From Pandoraea aquatica (GTDB lineage: Bacteria > Pseudomonadota > Gammaproteobacteria > Burkholderiales > Burkholderiaceae), in contig NZ_CABPSN010000002.1 of assembly GCF_902459565.1 (NCBI RefSeq), positions 930,001 through 994,000 of the forward strand: a stretch of DNA of 64,000 nt. The letters are read 5' to 3'. The notes beneath the pieces are model-generated. The model ran no database searches, was not told where the DNA came from, and saw only the letters and a list, made by a program, of their open reading frames with translations. Shown here piece by piece: positions 27,780 to 35,327 of this stretch (within the stretch, counting starts at the first letter, position 1; every line of letters starts with the position of its first letter). The position numbers and the translations under genes were made by a program.

Positions 27780-28394
27780 ATGAACGAGTCCCGGGAAAAC
27801 GAAGATCAGCCACGCTCAGCATCTGCACAACCGCCTGCGGACGCGGCACGCATGGCTGCGCGCGAGGAGCTAGGCGCGCTGCTGAGCGCCGTCGCGAACG
27901 AAGATCGCGAGGCGTTCGCCGCGCTCTATCGAAAGACGTCTGCACGGATCTTCGGCGTGATCCTGCGCATGGTGTCCGACCGTGCGGAAGCCGAGGATCT
28001 GCTGCAGGACGTCTACGTCAACGTGTGGCGGCGAGCTTCGGCATTCGATGCCACCCGTGGCACGGCGATGACCTGGCTGATTACGCTGGCTCGCAACCGC
28101 GTGATCGACCGCCTGCGGCAGTCTCGCGAAGCGTCGCTAGACGAGGACCACGCTCTCAATATCCCCGCCGAGACCCCCTCGCCGTTGCGGATGGCGGAGG
28201 CCAGCGAAGCACGGCGTCGGCTGGAACACTGTCTGCAACTTCTTCCGCCACAACAACGCAATGCCGTGTGCGAGGCATTTTTCAGCGGGCTGGCATACAG
28301 CGAGCTTGCGGAGCGCCTTGCCGTCCCGCTCGGCACCGTGAAGAGCTGGATACGTCGCAGCCTAATGCAGCTAAAACGGTGTCTTGAGCCATGA
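27780..28394 (+). CDS. ECF RNA polymerase sigma factor (SigK/RpoE-like)
   Basis: 204 residues from the ATG at 27780. Region 2 spans about residues 43-105 (AALYRKTSARIFGVILRM, then DLLQDVYVNVWRRASAFD) and region 4 about 140-200, with the HTH at YSELAERLAVPLGTVKSWIRR. Sequence type is the SigK group. The stop overlaps the anti-sigma start by 4 bp, so the two are made together. Directs polymerase to the fasciclin gene and possibly to its own promoter. Confidence 0.9.
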   Translation: MNESRENEDQPRSASAQPPADAARMAAREELGALLSAVANEDREAFAALYRKTSARIFGVILRMVSDRAEAEDLLQDVYVNVWRRASAFDATRGTAMTWLITLARNRVIDRLRQSREASLDEDHALNIPAETPSPLRMAEASEARRRLEHCLQLLPPQQRNAVCEAFFSGLAYSELAERLAVPLGTVKSWIRRSLMQLKRCLEP

Positions 28395-29137
28395 ACACGC
28401 CCGCGCATTCCGACGACGATCTGCGTTGCGCCGAGCACGTGCTCGGCGTGATGGAGGCGGACGAACGTCTGGCGCTGGAGCGGGAGGCATTGGCGAATCC
28501 GGCATTACAGGCGCAACTGACGTTCTGGCAGGATCGTCTGACGCCGCTGACCGAAGACTTGCCGCACGAAGCGCCACCAGATCGAGTGTGGCAGCGTGTC
28601 GAGCAGGCGATCCGGTCGACGCAACCGGGTGCAACAACCCGTGCGATGCCACATGCGCCGCCGGTTGAGCTCTGGGACTCTCTGCCACTGTGGCGATGGC
28701 TGGGCATCGGTGCGAGCGTTGCGGCGCTGGTGCTGCTTGCCGTGGCGCTCAAGTTCGCCTTGCCGGGTGGCGCGCCGACGCCATCCGTCTCGCTCAACTA
28801 TCGCGTCGCAACCATCGCGCGGCAGGATGGCGTTGCACATTGGACTGCGACCATCGCGTCGCAACAGGATCAGTTGCTCATTGTCCCCGCAACCCATCCC
28901 ACGATTGCCGCAGACAAGGTGACGGAGTTGTGGCTAGTGCAGGGGGATGCCAAACCCGTCCCGCTCGGCGTTTTCGATCCCGCACAAACGGTGACGATCC
29001 CGCTGTCTCGCACGACGGCCGACGCGCTGCGCGGTACCGCCGCTGTCCTCGCCGTCTCCCTCGAACCGCCTGGGGGATCGCCCACCGGGCAACCGACCGG
29101 CCCTGTCATCGCGACGGGGGCGCTTCATCCGGCTTGA
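28391..29137 (+). CDS. RskA-type transmembrane anti-sigma factor
   Basis: 248 residues. The cytoplasmic N-terminal sigma-binding domain has the RskA/anti-sigma-K opening CAEHVLGVMEADERLALERE. One membrane segment follows (WLGIGASVAALVLLAVALKF, about 100-119), then a periplasmic RskA domain (LLIVPATHPTIAADKVTELW...). It holds the co-translated sigma factor until a signal triggers proteolysis. Immediately follows the sigma gene with a 4-bp overlap. Confidence 0.9.
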   Translation: MNTPAHSDDDLRCAEHVLGVMEADERLALEREALANPALQAQLTFWQDRLTPLTEDLPHEAPPDRVWQRVEQAIRSTQPGATTRAMPHAPPVELWDSLPLWRWLGIGASVAALVLLAVALKFALPGGAPTPSVSLNYRVATIARQDGVAHWTATIASQQDQLLIVPATHPTIAADKVTELWLVQGDAKPVPLGVFDPAQTVTIPLSRTTADALRGTAAVLAVSLEPPGGSPTGQPTGPVIATGALHPA

Positions 29138-29205
29138 TCGCTGTGGTGGAGCGCATGGCAAGCGCGGTGTTCTATGACGTAAAATCCCGGCATCGCAACG
29201 AAATA

Positions 29206-29218
29206 TGAATTTTGCTCA
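29206..29218. promoter_or_regulatory. MetR-type box upstream of the metR-like gene
   Basis: TGAA-TTTTG-CTCA matches the MetR consensus TGAA-N5-TTCA in 7 of 8 defined positions and lies just 6 bp before the start codon of the LysR gene. It supports autoregulation, the normal behaviour of MetR. Confidence 0.6.
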
Positions 29219-29224
29219 TCCATC

Positions 29225-30115
29225 ATGCTTGACCGTATCCATTTGTCCATCGTTCAGGAGGTGGAAAAGCAGGGGTCGCTGACCGCCGCCGCAGGTGTGC
29301 TGCACGTAACGCAGTCGGCGCTCAGCCACAGCATGAAGAAGTTGGAGCAGCAGTTGGGCACCAACATCTGGTTGCGCGAAGGCCGAAGCCTGCGTCTGAC
29401 GCAGGCCGGTCAATACTTGCTGGCCGTGGCCAACCGGGTCTTGCCGCAACTGGATCTGGCCGAAGAACGCTTGCAGCAGTTCGCGCAGGGTGAGCGGGGC
29501 GCGCTGCGCATCGGCATGGAGTGCCACCCTTGCTACCAGTGGCTGCTCAAGGTCGTGTCGCCCTATCTGGCCGCTTGGCCGGACGTCGATGTCGACGTCA
29601 AACAGAAATTCCAGTTCGGGGGCATCGGCGCGCTGTTCGGTTACGAGATCGACCTGCTGGTCACGCCCGATCCGCTAAACAAGCCCGGGCTCGTCTTCGA
29701 GCCGGTGTTCGATTACGAACAGGTGCTGGTCGTTGCCAGCAACCATGCGCTGGCCAAAGAGGAATACATCAAGCCCAAGCAACTGACCAACGAGGTGCTG
29801 GTGGCTTATCCGGTGCCGGTCGACCGTCTGGATATCTACAACATGTTCCTCACGCCGGCGGGCATCACACCTCGGCGTCATAAGCCTATCGAGACGACCG
29901 ACATCATGATGCAGATGGTCGCGAGCGGCCGGGGCGTGGCGGCGCTACCCCGCTGGCTGGTGCTGGAGTACGCGGACAAGATGGATGTCGTGCCCGTTCG
30001 GCTGGGGAAGAACGGCATCGCCAAACACATCTATCTGGGCGCGCGCGAGGCCGATATGGGTACCGATTACCTGCGCGCCTTTATCGAGCAGGCGAAGAAG
30101 CCCGCCAAGGCCTGA
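29225..30115 (+). CDS. metR: MetR-like LysR-family regulator of methionine synthesis
   Basis: 296 residues. The HTH (1-62, LDRIHLSIVQEVEKQGSLTA) and the effector domain with the central segment RIGMECHPCYQWLLKVVSPYL resemble MetR, whose coinducer is homocysteine. The MetR boxes before it (29206) and before the following queH/mesX/mesD run (30137) back the assignment. Same strand as that run, 135 bp away. MetR normally activates metE; here no full metE is present, and the core synthase MesD is the apparent target. Confidence 0.87.
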   Translation: MLDRIHLSIVQEVEKQGSLTAAAGVLHVTQSALSHSMKKLEQQLGTNIWLREGRSLRLTQAGQYLLAVANRVLPQLDLAEERLQQFAQGERGALRIGMECHPCYQWLLKVVSPYLAAWPDVDVDVKQKFQFGGIGALFGYEIDLLVTPDPLNKPGLVFEPVFDYEQVLVVASNHALAKEEYIKPKQLTNEVLVAYPVPVDRLDIYNMFLTPAGITPRRHKPIETTDIMMQMVASGRGVAALPRWLVLEYADKMDVVPVRLGKNGIAKHIYLGAREADMGTDYLRAFIEQAKKPAKA

Positions 30116-30136
30116 CGCCTCGTTGTAGCGTTCTGT

Positions 30137-30202
30137 ATGAACGGTATTCATGGAAATATGAGAATTTATCGATTTTCATAATGGTGGGGTGGGCACCATA
30201 AT
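30137..30202 (+). promoter_or_regulatory. Perfect MetR box with LysR-activated promoter
   Basis: ATGAA-CGGTA-TTCAT (30137-30151) contains the exact MetR consensus TGAA-N5-TTCA. Downstream, TTTTCA (30173-30178), an 18-bp spacer and CATAAT (30197-30202) make a weak promoter. The box centre would be near -65, the standard activation position for LysR regulators. A degenerate second dyad (TATGAGAA/TTTTCATA, about 30158-30180) covers the -35 area. Confidence 0.75.
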
Positions 30203-30250
30203 CCGAAGCTCTTAGTCCGACGTAAGCGGGCGTTATTCATGGAGCTTCTC

Positions 30251-30922
30251 ATGGCGTCCGCAGCCGAACGCAAGCCATTGGCATTACCCGGCGGGCACAA
30301 GAAGGTGCTGCTGCACTCATGCTGCGCGCCGTGCTCCGGTGAAGTCATGGAAGCCATTCAGGCTTCCGGCATCGACTTCACGATCTTCTTCTACAACCCG
30401 AATATCCATCCGCTCAAGGAATACGAACTTCGCAAGAACGAGAACATCCGTTTTGCCGAGAAGTTCGGGATTCCGTTCGTCGACGCCGATTACGACCGCG
30501 ATAACTGGTTCGAACGTGCCAAAGGCATGGAGCACGAACCGGAGCGCGGCGTGCGTTGCACGATGTGCTTCGACATGCGCTTCGAGCGCACCGCGCTGTA
30601 CGCCCATGAACATGGCTTTCCGGTCATCACGAGTTCGCTCGGGATCTCGCGCTGGAAGAACATGCAGCAGATCAACGATTGCGGCGTGCGTGCCGCGTCT
30701 CACTATCCCGACATGCTGTACTGGGAATACAACTGGCGCAAAGGCGGCGGGTCCGCCCGCATGATCGAGATCAGCAAGCGCGAGAACTTCTATCAGCAAG
30801 AGTATTGCGGCTGCGTCTATTCGCTGCGCGACACGAATAAGCATCGTGTGGAAAACGGTCGTGAGCGCATTCAGCTCGGCGTGACGTTCTACGGTGACGA
30901 CACCGCAGAACAGGGCAAGTAA
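30251..30922 (+). CDS. queH: Epoxyqueuosine reductase QueH
   Basis: 223 residues from the ATG at 30251, which has GGAG 6 bp upstream; the ATG 12 bp earlier lacks a site. Non-B12 enzyme for the last step of queuosine tRNA modification. Metal and Fe-S ligand candidates are all present: C24-C25 and C28 (HSCCAPC), C103/C106 (RCTMC) and C186/C188 (YCGC). It lies first in a run with mesX and mesD (33 bp and 27 bp gaps), so it is probably MetR-controlled, which is unusual for a queuosine gene. QueF, an earlier enzyme in the same pathway, is encoded 13 kb away. Confidence 0.92.
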   Translation: MASAAERKPLALPGGHKKVLLHSCCAPCSGEVMEAIQASGIDFTIFFYNPNIHPLKEYELRKNENIRFAEKFGIPFVDADYDRDNWFERAKGMEHEPERGVRCTMCFDMRFERTALYAHEHGFPVITSSLGISRWKNMQQINDCGVRAASHYPDMLYWEYNWRKGGGSARMIEISKRENFYQQEYCGCVYSLRDTNKHRVENGRERIQLGVTFYGDDTAEQGK

Positions 30923-30955
30923 GTTCCAATTTCAGAATCAGAGCGTCAGATCATC

Positions 30956-31939
30956 ATGAGCCAAGATTTCACATTCGCCATCAAGCGCATTAGTTTCGAC
31001 GAGGACTATCGTCCGTCGGACAATACGCGCATCACGACCAACTTCGCCAATTTGGCGCGTGGCAGCAGCCGTCAGGAAAACCTGCGCAACACCCTCCAGA
31101 TGATCGACAACCGTTTCAATGCGCTGGCGCATTGGGACAATCCGAAGGGCGACCGTTACACCGTCAAGCTCGACATCATTTCCGTCGAAATGAGCATTGG
31201 CGGTGAGAGTCATGGAAGCGCGCTGCCGCTGATCGAAATACTGAAAACCAGCATCTTCGACAAGAAGAACAACGTGCTGATCGACGGCATGGCGGGGAAC
31301 AACTTCTCGTCGTACGTGCGCGATTACGACTTCAGCGTGCTCCTGCTGGCGCATAACAAGGATCAGCCGAAGTTCGGCACGCCGGAGAATTTCGGCGACC
31401 TGCATGGCAAGTTGTTCAGGGCGTTCGTGAGTTCGGACGCTTACAAGGCCAACTTCAACAAGCAGCCTGTCATTTGCCTGAGCGTATCGAGCACGCGTAC
31501 CTATCGTCGGACGGCCAATGTGCACCCTGTGCTGGGCACCGAATACTTGCAGGACGAGTATTCGCTCACCGACGAATACTTCGCGAAGATGGGCTTGCGA
31601 GTTCGCTATTTCATGCCGCGCAATAGCGTCGCGCCTTTGGCTTTCTATTTCTCCGGCGACTTGCTGGGCGATTACACGGATCTCGAACTGATCAGCACCA
31701 TCAGCACGATGGACACGTTCCAGAAGATCTATCGCCCCGAGATTTACAACGCGAATTCCGCCGCCGGGGAATCCTATCAGCCGAGTCTGAAGCATCAGGA
31801 TTACTCGCTGACTCGCATTGTCTACGATCGAGAAGAACGTAGCCGTCTGGCTATCGAGCAGGGAAAGTTTGTTGAGGAACACTTCGTCAAACCCTACCGC
31901 GCAACGCTTGATCAGTGGTCCGCTAATTACGCTCATTGA
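30956..31939 (+). CDS. mesX: DUF1852 protein, MesX (needed for MesD methionine synthase)
   Basis: 327 residues that match the DUF1852 family: IKRISFDEDYRPSDNTRITT near the N-terminus and the conserved stretches NNVLIDGMAGNNFSSYVRD and YTDLELISTISTMDTFQKIY. This family always accompanies MesD in aerobic bacteria and was shown genetically to be needed, together with oxygen, for MesD to make methionine. The reaction is unknown, and I see no cofactor motif. It could supply the methyl donor by an oxygenase-type step. Confidence 0.88.
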   Translation: MSQDFTFAIKRISFDEDYRPSDNTRITTNFANLARGSSRQENLRNTLQMIDNRFNALAHWDNPKGDRYTVKLDIISVEMSIGGESHGSALPLIEILKTSIFDKKNNVLIDGMAGNNFSSYVRDYDFSVLLLAHNKDQPKFGTPENFGDLHGKLFRAFVSSDAYKANFNKQPVICLSVSSTRTYRRTANVHPVLGTEYLQDEYSLTDEYFAKMGLRVRYFMPRNSVAPLAFYFSGDLLGDYTDLELISTISTMDTFQKIYRPEIYNANSAAGESYQPSLKHQDYSLTRIVYDREERSRLAIEQGKFVEEHFVKPYRATLDQWSANYAH

Positions 31940-31966
31940 CTCACTTAAAACGCAAGGTCATTCATC

Positions 31967-32995
31967 GTGAAAAAATTGTTGCCGACTTCGACTGCTGGTA
32001 GTTTGCCGAAACCGTCCTGGCTCGCAGAACCCGAGAAACTCTGGTCGCCGTGGAAGCTGGAAGGTGAAGAATTGGTGCAGGGCAAGCAAGATGCGCTGCG
32101 TTTGTCTCTGCAAGAGCAACAACACGCGGGCATCGATATCGTCAGCGACGGCGAGCAAACGCGTCAGCATTTCGTGACGACGTTTATCGAACACCTCGAC
32201 GGCGTCGATTTCAACAATCGTCAGACCGTGCGAATTCGTGACCGCTACGACGCGAGCGTGCCGACAGTCGTGGGTGCTGTCGCCCGCCAAAAGCCGGTGT
32301 TCGTCGAAGACGCGAAGTTCCTGCGCGCGCAAACTAAGCAACCGATCAAGTGGGCGCTGCCCGGCCCGATGACGATGATCGACACGCTGTACGACGATCA
32401 TTACAAGAGCCGTGAAAAGCTGGCCTGGGAATTCGCAAAGATCCTCAATGAGGAAGCGAGGGAACTGGAAGCGGCAGGCGTCGACATCATTCAATTCGAC
32501 GAGCCGGCTTTCAACGTCTTCTTCGACGAAGTCAACGAATGGGGCGTGGCGACGCTGGAGCGCGCCATTGAAGGCCTGAAGTGCGAAACGGCCGTTCACA
32601 TTTGCTACGGCTATGGCATCAAGGCCAATACGGACTGGAAGAAGTCGCTGGGTTCGGAATGGCGTCAATACGAAGAAGCCTTCCCGAAGCTGCAAAAATC
32701 CAGCATCGACATGATCTCGCTGGAATGCCACAACTCGCATGTGCCCATCGATCTGATCGAACTCATTCGCGGCAAGAAGGTGATGGTCGGAGCCATCGAC
32801 GTAGCGTCCGAAACCATTGAAACGCCGGAAGAGGTCGCCAGCACGCTGCGCAAGGCGTTGAAGTTTGTCGATGCCGACAAGCTCTTCCCGTGCACCAACT
32901 GCGGTATGGCACCGCTGCCCCGTTCGGTGGCACGCGGCAAGCTGGCTGCACTGAGTGCCGGCGCGGAAATCGTGCGTCGAGAACTGTCGAACTAA
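31967..32995 (+). CDS. mesD: Core methionine synthase MesD (folate-independent)
   Basis: 342 residues, equivalent only to the C-terminal catalytic half of MetE, whose full length is about 750. The zinc ligands are complete: H211 and C213 (VHICYG), E253 (SLECHNS) and C312 (PCTNCG). The homocysteine site opening PTSTAGSLPKPSWL is also intact. The folate-binding N-terminal half is absent, not broken. Starts at GTG 31967 with AAGG upstream. Transfers a methyl group to homocysteine; the donor in vivo is unresolved. Forms a run with mesX and a flavin reductase. Confidence 0.9.
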   Translation: MKKLLPTSTAGSLPKPSWLAEPEKLWSPWKLEGEELVQGKQDALRLSLQEQQHAGIDIVSDGEQTRQHFVTTFIEHLDGVDFNNRQTVRIRDRYDASVPTVVGAVARQKPVFVEDAKFLRAQTKQPIKWALPGPMTMIDTLYDDHYKSREKLAWEFAKILNEEARELEAAGVDIIQFDEPAFNVFFDEVNEWGVATLERAIEGLKCETAVHICYGYGIKANTDWKKSLGSEWRQYEEAFPKLQKSSIDMISLECHNSHVPIDLIELIRGKKVMVGAIDVASETIETPEEVASTLRKALKFVDADKLFPCTNCGMAPLPRSVARGKLAALSAGAEIVRRELSN

Positions 32996-33115
32996 GTTCT
33001 GAGCCATCCGGCGCAAGCCAGCCCGTAAGACGTTGTGGCCGATCTGAAAGGATCGGGTGCACGACGGACGGGTTGGTTTGTGCCAGTTGAATTGCCCCCG
33101 GTATTTCCCCCAGCT

Positions 33116-33625
33116 ATGTCACTTCCCAGTCCGGCCATCGAGCCACTGCGCTTTCGCGAAGCGCTCGGGCACTACGCCTCCGGTATCACGATCATTACGT
33201 CGCACATCGACGACGAGCCGCTAGGCTTCACCTGTCAGTCGTTCTACAGCGTGTCGACGAATCCGCCGCTGGTGTCGTTCAGCGTCATGGCTACGTCGGC
33301 CAGTTATCCCAAGATCCGTCAGGCGGGACGCTTCGCCGTCAACATCCTCTCGGGAGCGCAAGCGGACATTTCCAACCAGTTCGCCCGGCGAGGCACGGAC
33401 AAATGGCGTGGCGTCGACTGGCAGATTTCGCCGCTGGGCAATCCCATCATTCCGGGCAGTCTTCACTGGCTGGATTGCGAAATCTACGCGGAGCACGCCG
33501 CAGGCGATCACATGATTGTGATCGGTGAAGTCAAAGCGTTAGACGCACAGAACGCTGCGGCGAATCAGCCGTTGCTGTATTTCAAAGGGCAGTATCGCAA
33601 CATCGCCGATCACAACGGGGTGTGA
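33116..33625 (+). CDS. Flavin reductase family protein
   Basis: 169 residues from the ATG at 33116; a GTG at 33035 would add 27 residues, and neither start has a clear ribosome site. Single flavin-reductase domain: FREALGHYASGITIITSHID, TCQSFYSVSTNPPLVSFSV and AVNIL. Provides reduced FMN or FAD to an oxygenase. It lies 120 bp after mesD on the same strand. As MesD activity needs oxygen and DUF1852, this reductase is a candidate third component; that link is inference. Confidence 0.88.
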   Translation: MSLPSPAIEPLRFREALGHYASGITIITSHIDDEPLGFTCQSFYSVSTNPPLVSFSVMATSASYPKIRQAGRFAVNILSGAQADISNQFARRGTDKWRGVDWQISPLGNPIIPGSLHWLDCEIYAEHAAGDHMIVIGEVKALDAQNAAANQPLLYFKGQYRNIADHNGV

Positions 33626-33637
33626 GCGAGGGCGCGA

Positions 33638-35092
33638 TTATTTTTCCGGTGTCGAGTCGACGACCGCGAACCATTCGGGCCACGAGCTTCGGTGCCGGTT
33701 GCCTGCTTCGATGTTGGGAATGAGTGTGTGCGCGAGCACGGGCAATTGATCGACTGACTTGGCGATCCGGTATTTGACGCTGTGGACACACTCGCGGTCG
33801 CCAAACTCGCAACGATTGAGCCGGGTGCCGCCACAGGGGCCGTTTGCCAGGCCTTTCGGGCACGTCTCGGGGCATACGTAGAGGGTGTCCTGCAAGCGGC
33901 AGTGTCCGCAGGTATCGCAGCCGACCAGCGGCCGTTTCAGCGTTCGTTCGACTGCATGAAGGGCTCGCGCTGCGACGCCTGACTTCCAGAGTGGCTGCGA
34001 CACGGTCCAGCCGAACGCTTTGCCAAGCCATCCCGTGCGGTTGAAGAACTGTTCATGCACGGACGAGAGCAGCGTGTATCGCAGCCGCTCGCTGCGGGTC
34101 GCGACGACGTTTGACTGCCCCATCTCCCACGCGTCGGTGTCCGGCGCAAAGCAAACCGGCGACGCCCCCGGCATCTGCCAGCTTGCATGCCACCGTTCAT
34201 GCCAATCGGCCAGTGAGGTCACGCTGTCGCGCTGAACGGTGATCGCTTGCTCCAACGCAAGCAGCTCATCCAGCGTGTGCACACCGGACACGTGCACCCC
34301 GGCATACCCCATCCATTGCAGGCCGACGATCTGTAATGCCATGCGTTCGAGGGTTCGCGCGCTGGCGTAGTCCGGCGACACCTCTCGCTCCTTGCTCAGT
34401 AGCTCACGCATGGAGTCGGTGACGACGATGCCGGGCACGTTCTGCAGAACGGCCGCGCGCTTTTCGGTCAGTCGCATCACGCAGGCCATCATGCGTCGGC
34501 TGATGGGCTGAGCTGCCATCCATGTCTGCGCTTCCCGATGCTTGGCGGCATCGAAACCCAGTTGCAGGGTGAAGAAATCGGCACCCGCGAGCAGCTTCTT
34601 CTGCGCCTTAAGGTACTGCGCACCGCCTTCTTCTTCGCGATATTTGAAGGGATTCAACGCTGCGCCCAGCAACCAGTCGGGGCATTGCTCGCGGGCGATT
34701 TGCAACGCGGGCACCGACTCCAGATAGCGCACTGGTTTCTGACCGGGATGGTGGCCCGGCAGGCGGTCCCCGCTGAGCAACAGCAATTGATTCAGCCCCT
34801 GAGCCTTCATCGACGCGATGTGACGAATCAGGTCTGCGCGCTCACGATCCTTGCCGGAGAAATGCAGTAGCGATGAGGCCGGGTTGCCTGACGCGTCCGC
34901 GCCTTCCAGAGGACTCAGGTCCGAGTGCAGGCCAACGCGATCGGCGAAGGCGGGCAGCAGCGGCCAGCCCGCCAGATGCCCGCGTTGCAGGATCTGCGCA
35001 AGGGAAGCCAAACGTGAAGGGGATTGTTGAGGAACGACCTCTAGCACGCAGACGAAATGGCCTTCGTTCAGCGCCTGTTTCAATGCACTCAA
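33638..35092 (-). CDS. MetF-like methylenetetrahydrofolate reductase fused to cysteine-rich MTHFR_C domain
   Basis: About 484 residues from the TTG at 35092. The frame is open to 35257, but the additional residues look non-coding, and the start is uncertain. The N-terminal TIM-barrel half resembles MetF: E18 in VCVLEVVPQQ, the LLLLSGDR loop, and the DFFTLQLGFD strand. The C-terminal part has GCDTCGHCRL (391-400), YVCPETCPKGLANGPCGG and RCEFG, the MTHFR_C (MetV-type) metal-binding motif. In acetogens this domain is a separate subunit paired with MetF. Converges on the flavin reductase with 12 bp between stops. Confidence 0.82.
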   Translation of the reverse strand: MSALKQALNEGHFVCVLEVVPQQSPSRLASLAQILQRGHLAGWPLLPAFADRVGLHSDLSPLEGADASGNPASSLLHFSGKDRERADLIRHIASMKAQGLNQLLLLSGDRLPGHHPGQKPVRYLESVPALQIAREQCPDWLLGAALNPFKYREEEGGAQYLKAQKKLLAGADFFTLQLGFDAAKHREAQTWMAAQPISRRMMACVMRLTEKRAAVLQNVPGIVVTDSMRELLSKEREVSPDYASARTLERMALQIVGLQWMGYAGVHVSGVHTLDELLALEQAITVQRDSVTSLADWHERWHASWQMPGASPVCFAPDTDAWEMGQSNVVATRSERLRYTLLSSVHEQFFNRTGWLGKAFGWTVSQPLWKSGVAARALHAVERTLKRPLVGCDTCGHCRLQDTLYVCPETCPKGLANGPCGGTRLNRCEFGDRECVHSVKYRIAKSVDQLPVLAHTLIPNIEAGNRHRSSWPEWFAVVDSTPEK

Positions 35093-35289
35093 GACAGCTC
35101 GATACCTTGTGAATCGGAGGAATGTCGTGGCCGCCGTCGTTGGGCGACGGGGTAGAGCAACGACAGCAAGGATGGCCGGCCAGCGAATCGGCGGCGCGGA
35201 AGCAGAACAATAGCGCGGGCGGGGGACGTGCGTCCAGCCGCAAGCCGTCGTGATCACCCGTGCTCGAATCCCCTACGCACCAAACGTGC

Positions 35290-35318
35290 TAGAATCGTTG
35301 ACTGATCAAACATTGATC
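35290..35318 (+). promoter_or_regulatory. Promoter with palindromic operator for the efflux operon
   Basis: A -10-like TAGAAT (35290-35295) is followed by GATCA-AACAT-TGATC (35304-35318), a 15-bp palindrome that would cover the transcription start. This position is typical of MarR-type repression, and the downstream gene of the operon encodes a MarR protein. The -35 is poor. Confidence 0.55.
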
Positions 35319-35327
35319 CATCCAAAA

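Noticed and set aside
30239-30250. Upstream ATG as queH start
   Set aside because: No ribosome site precedes it, whereas the ATG at 30251 has GGAG at the right distance; the extra four residues are not family-conserved.
31967-32995. Truncated or broken metE
   Set aside because: The gene has a proper start, intact zinc ligands and the adjacent DUF1852 gene; it is a normal-length MesD, not a fragment.
35093-35257. N-terminal 55 residues of the MetF-like protein
   Set aside because: The open frame continues but its composition changes, and it would run into the divergent promoter region; start left at TTG 35092 with reservation.
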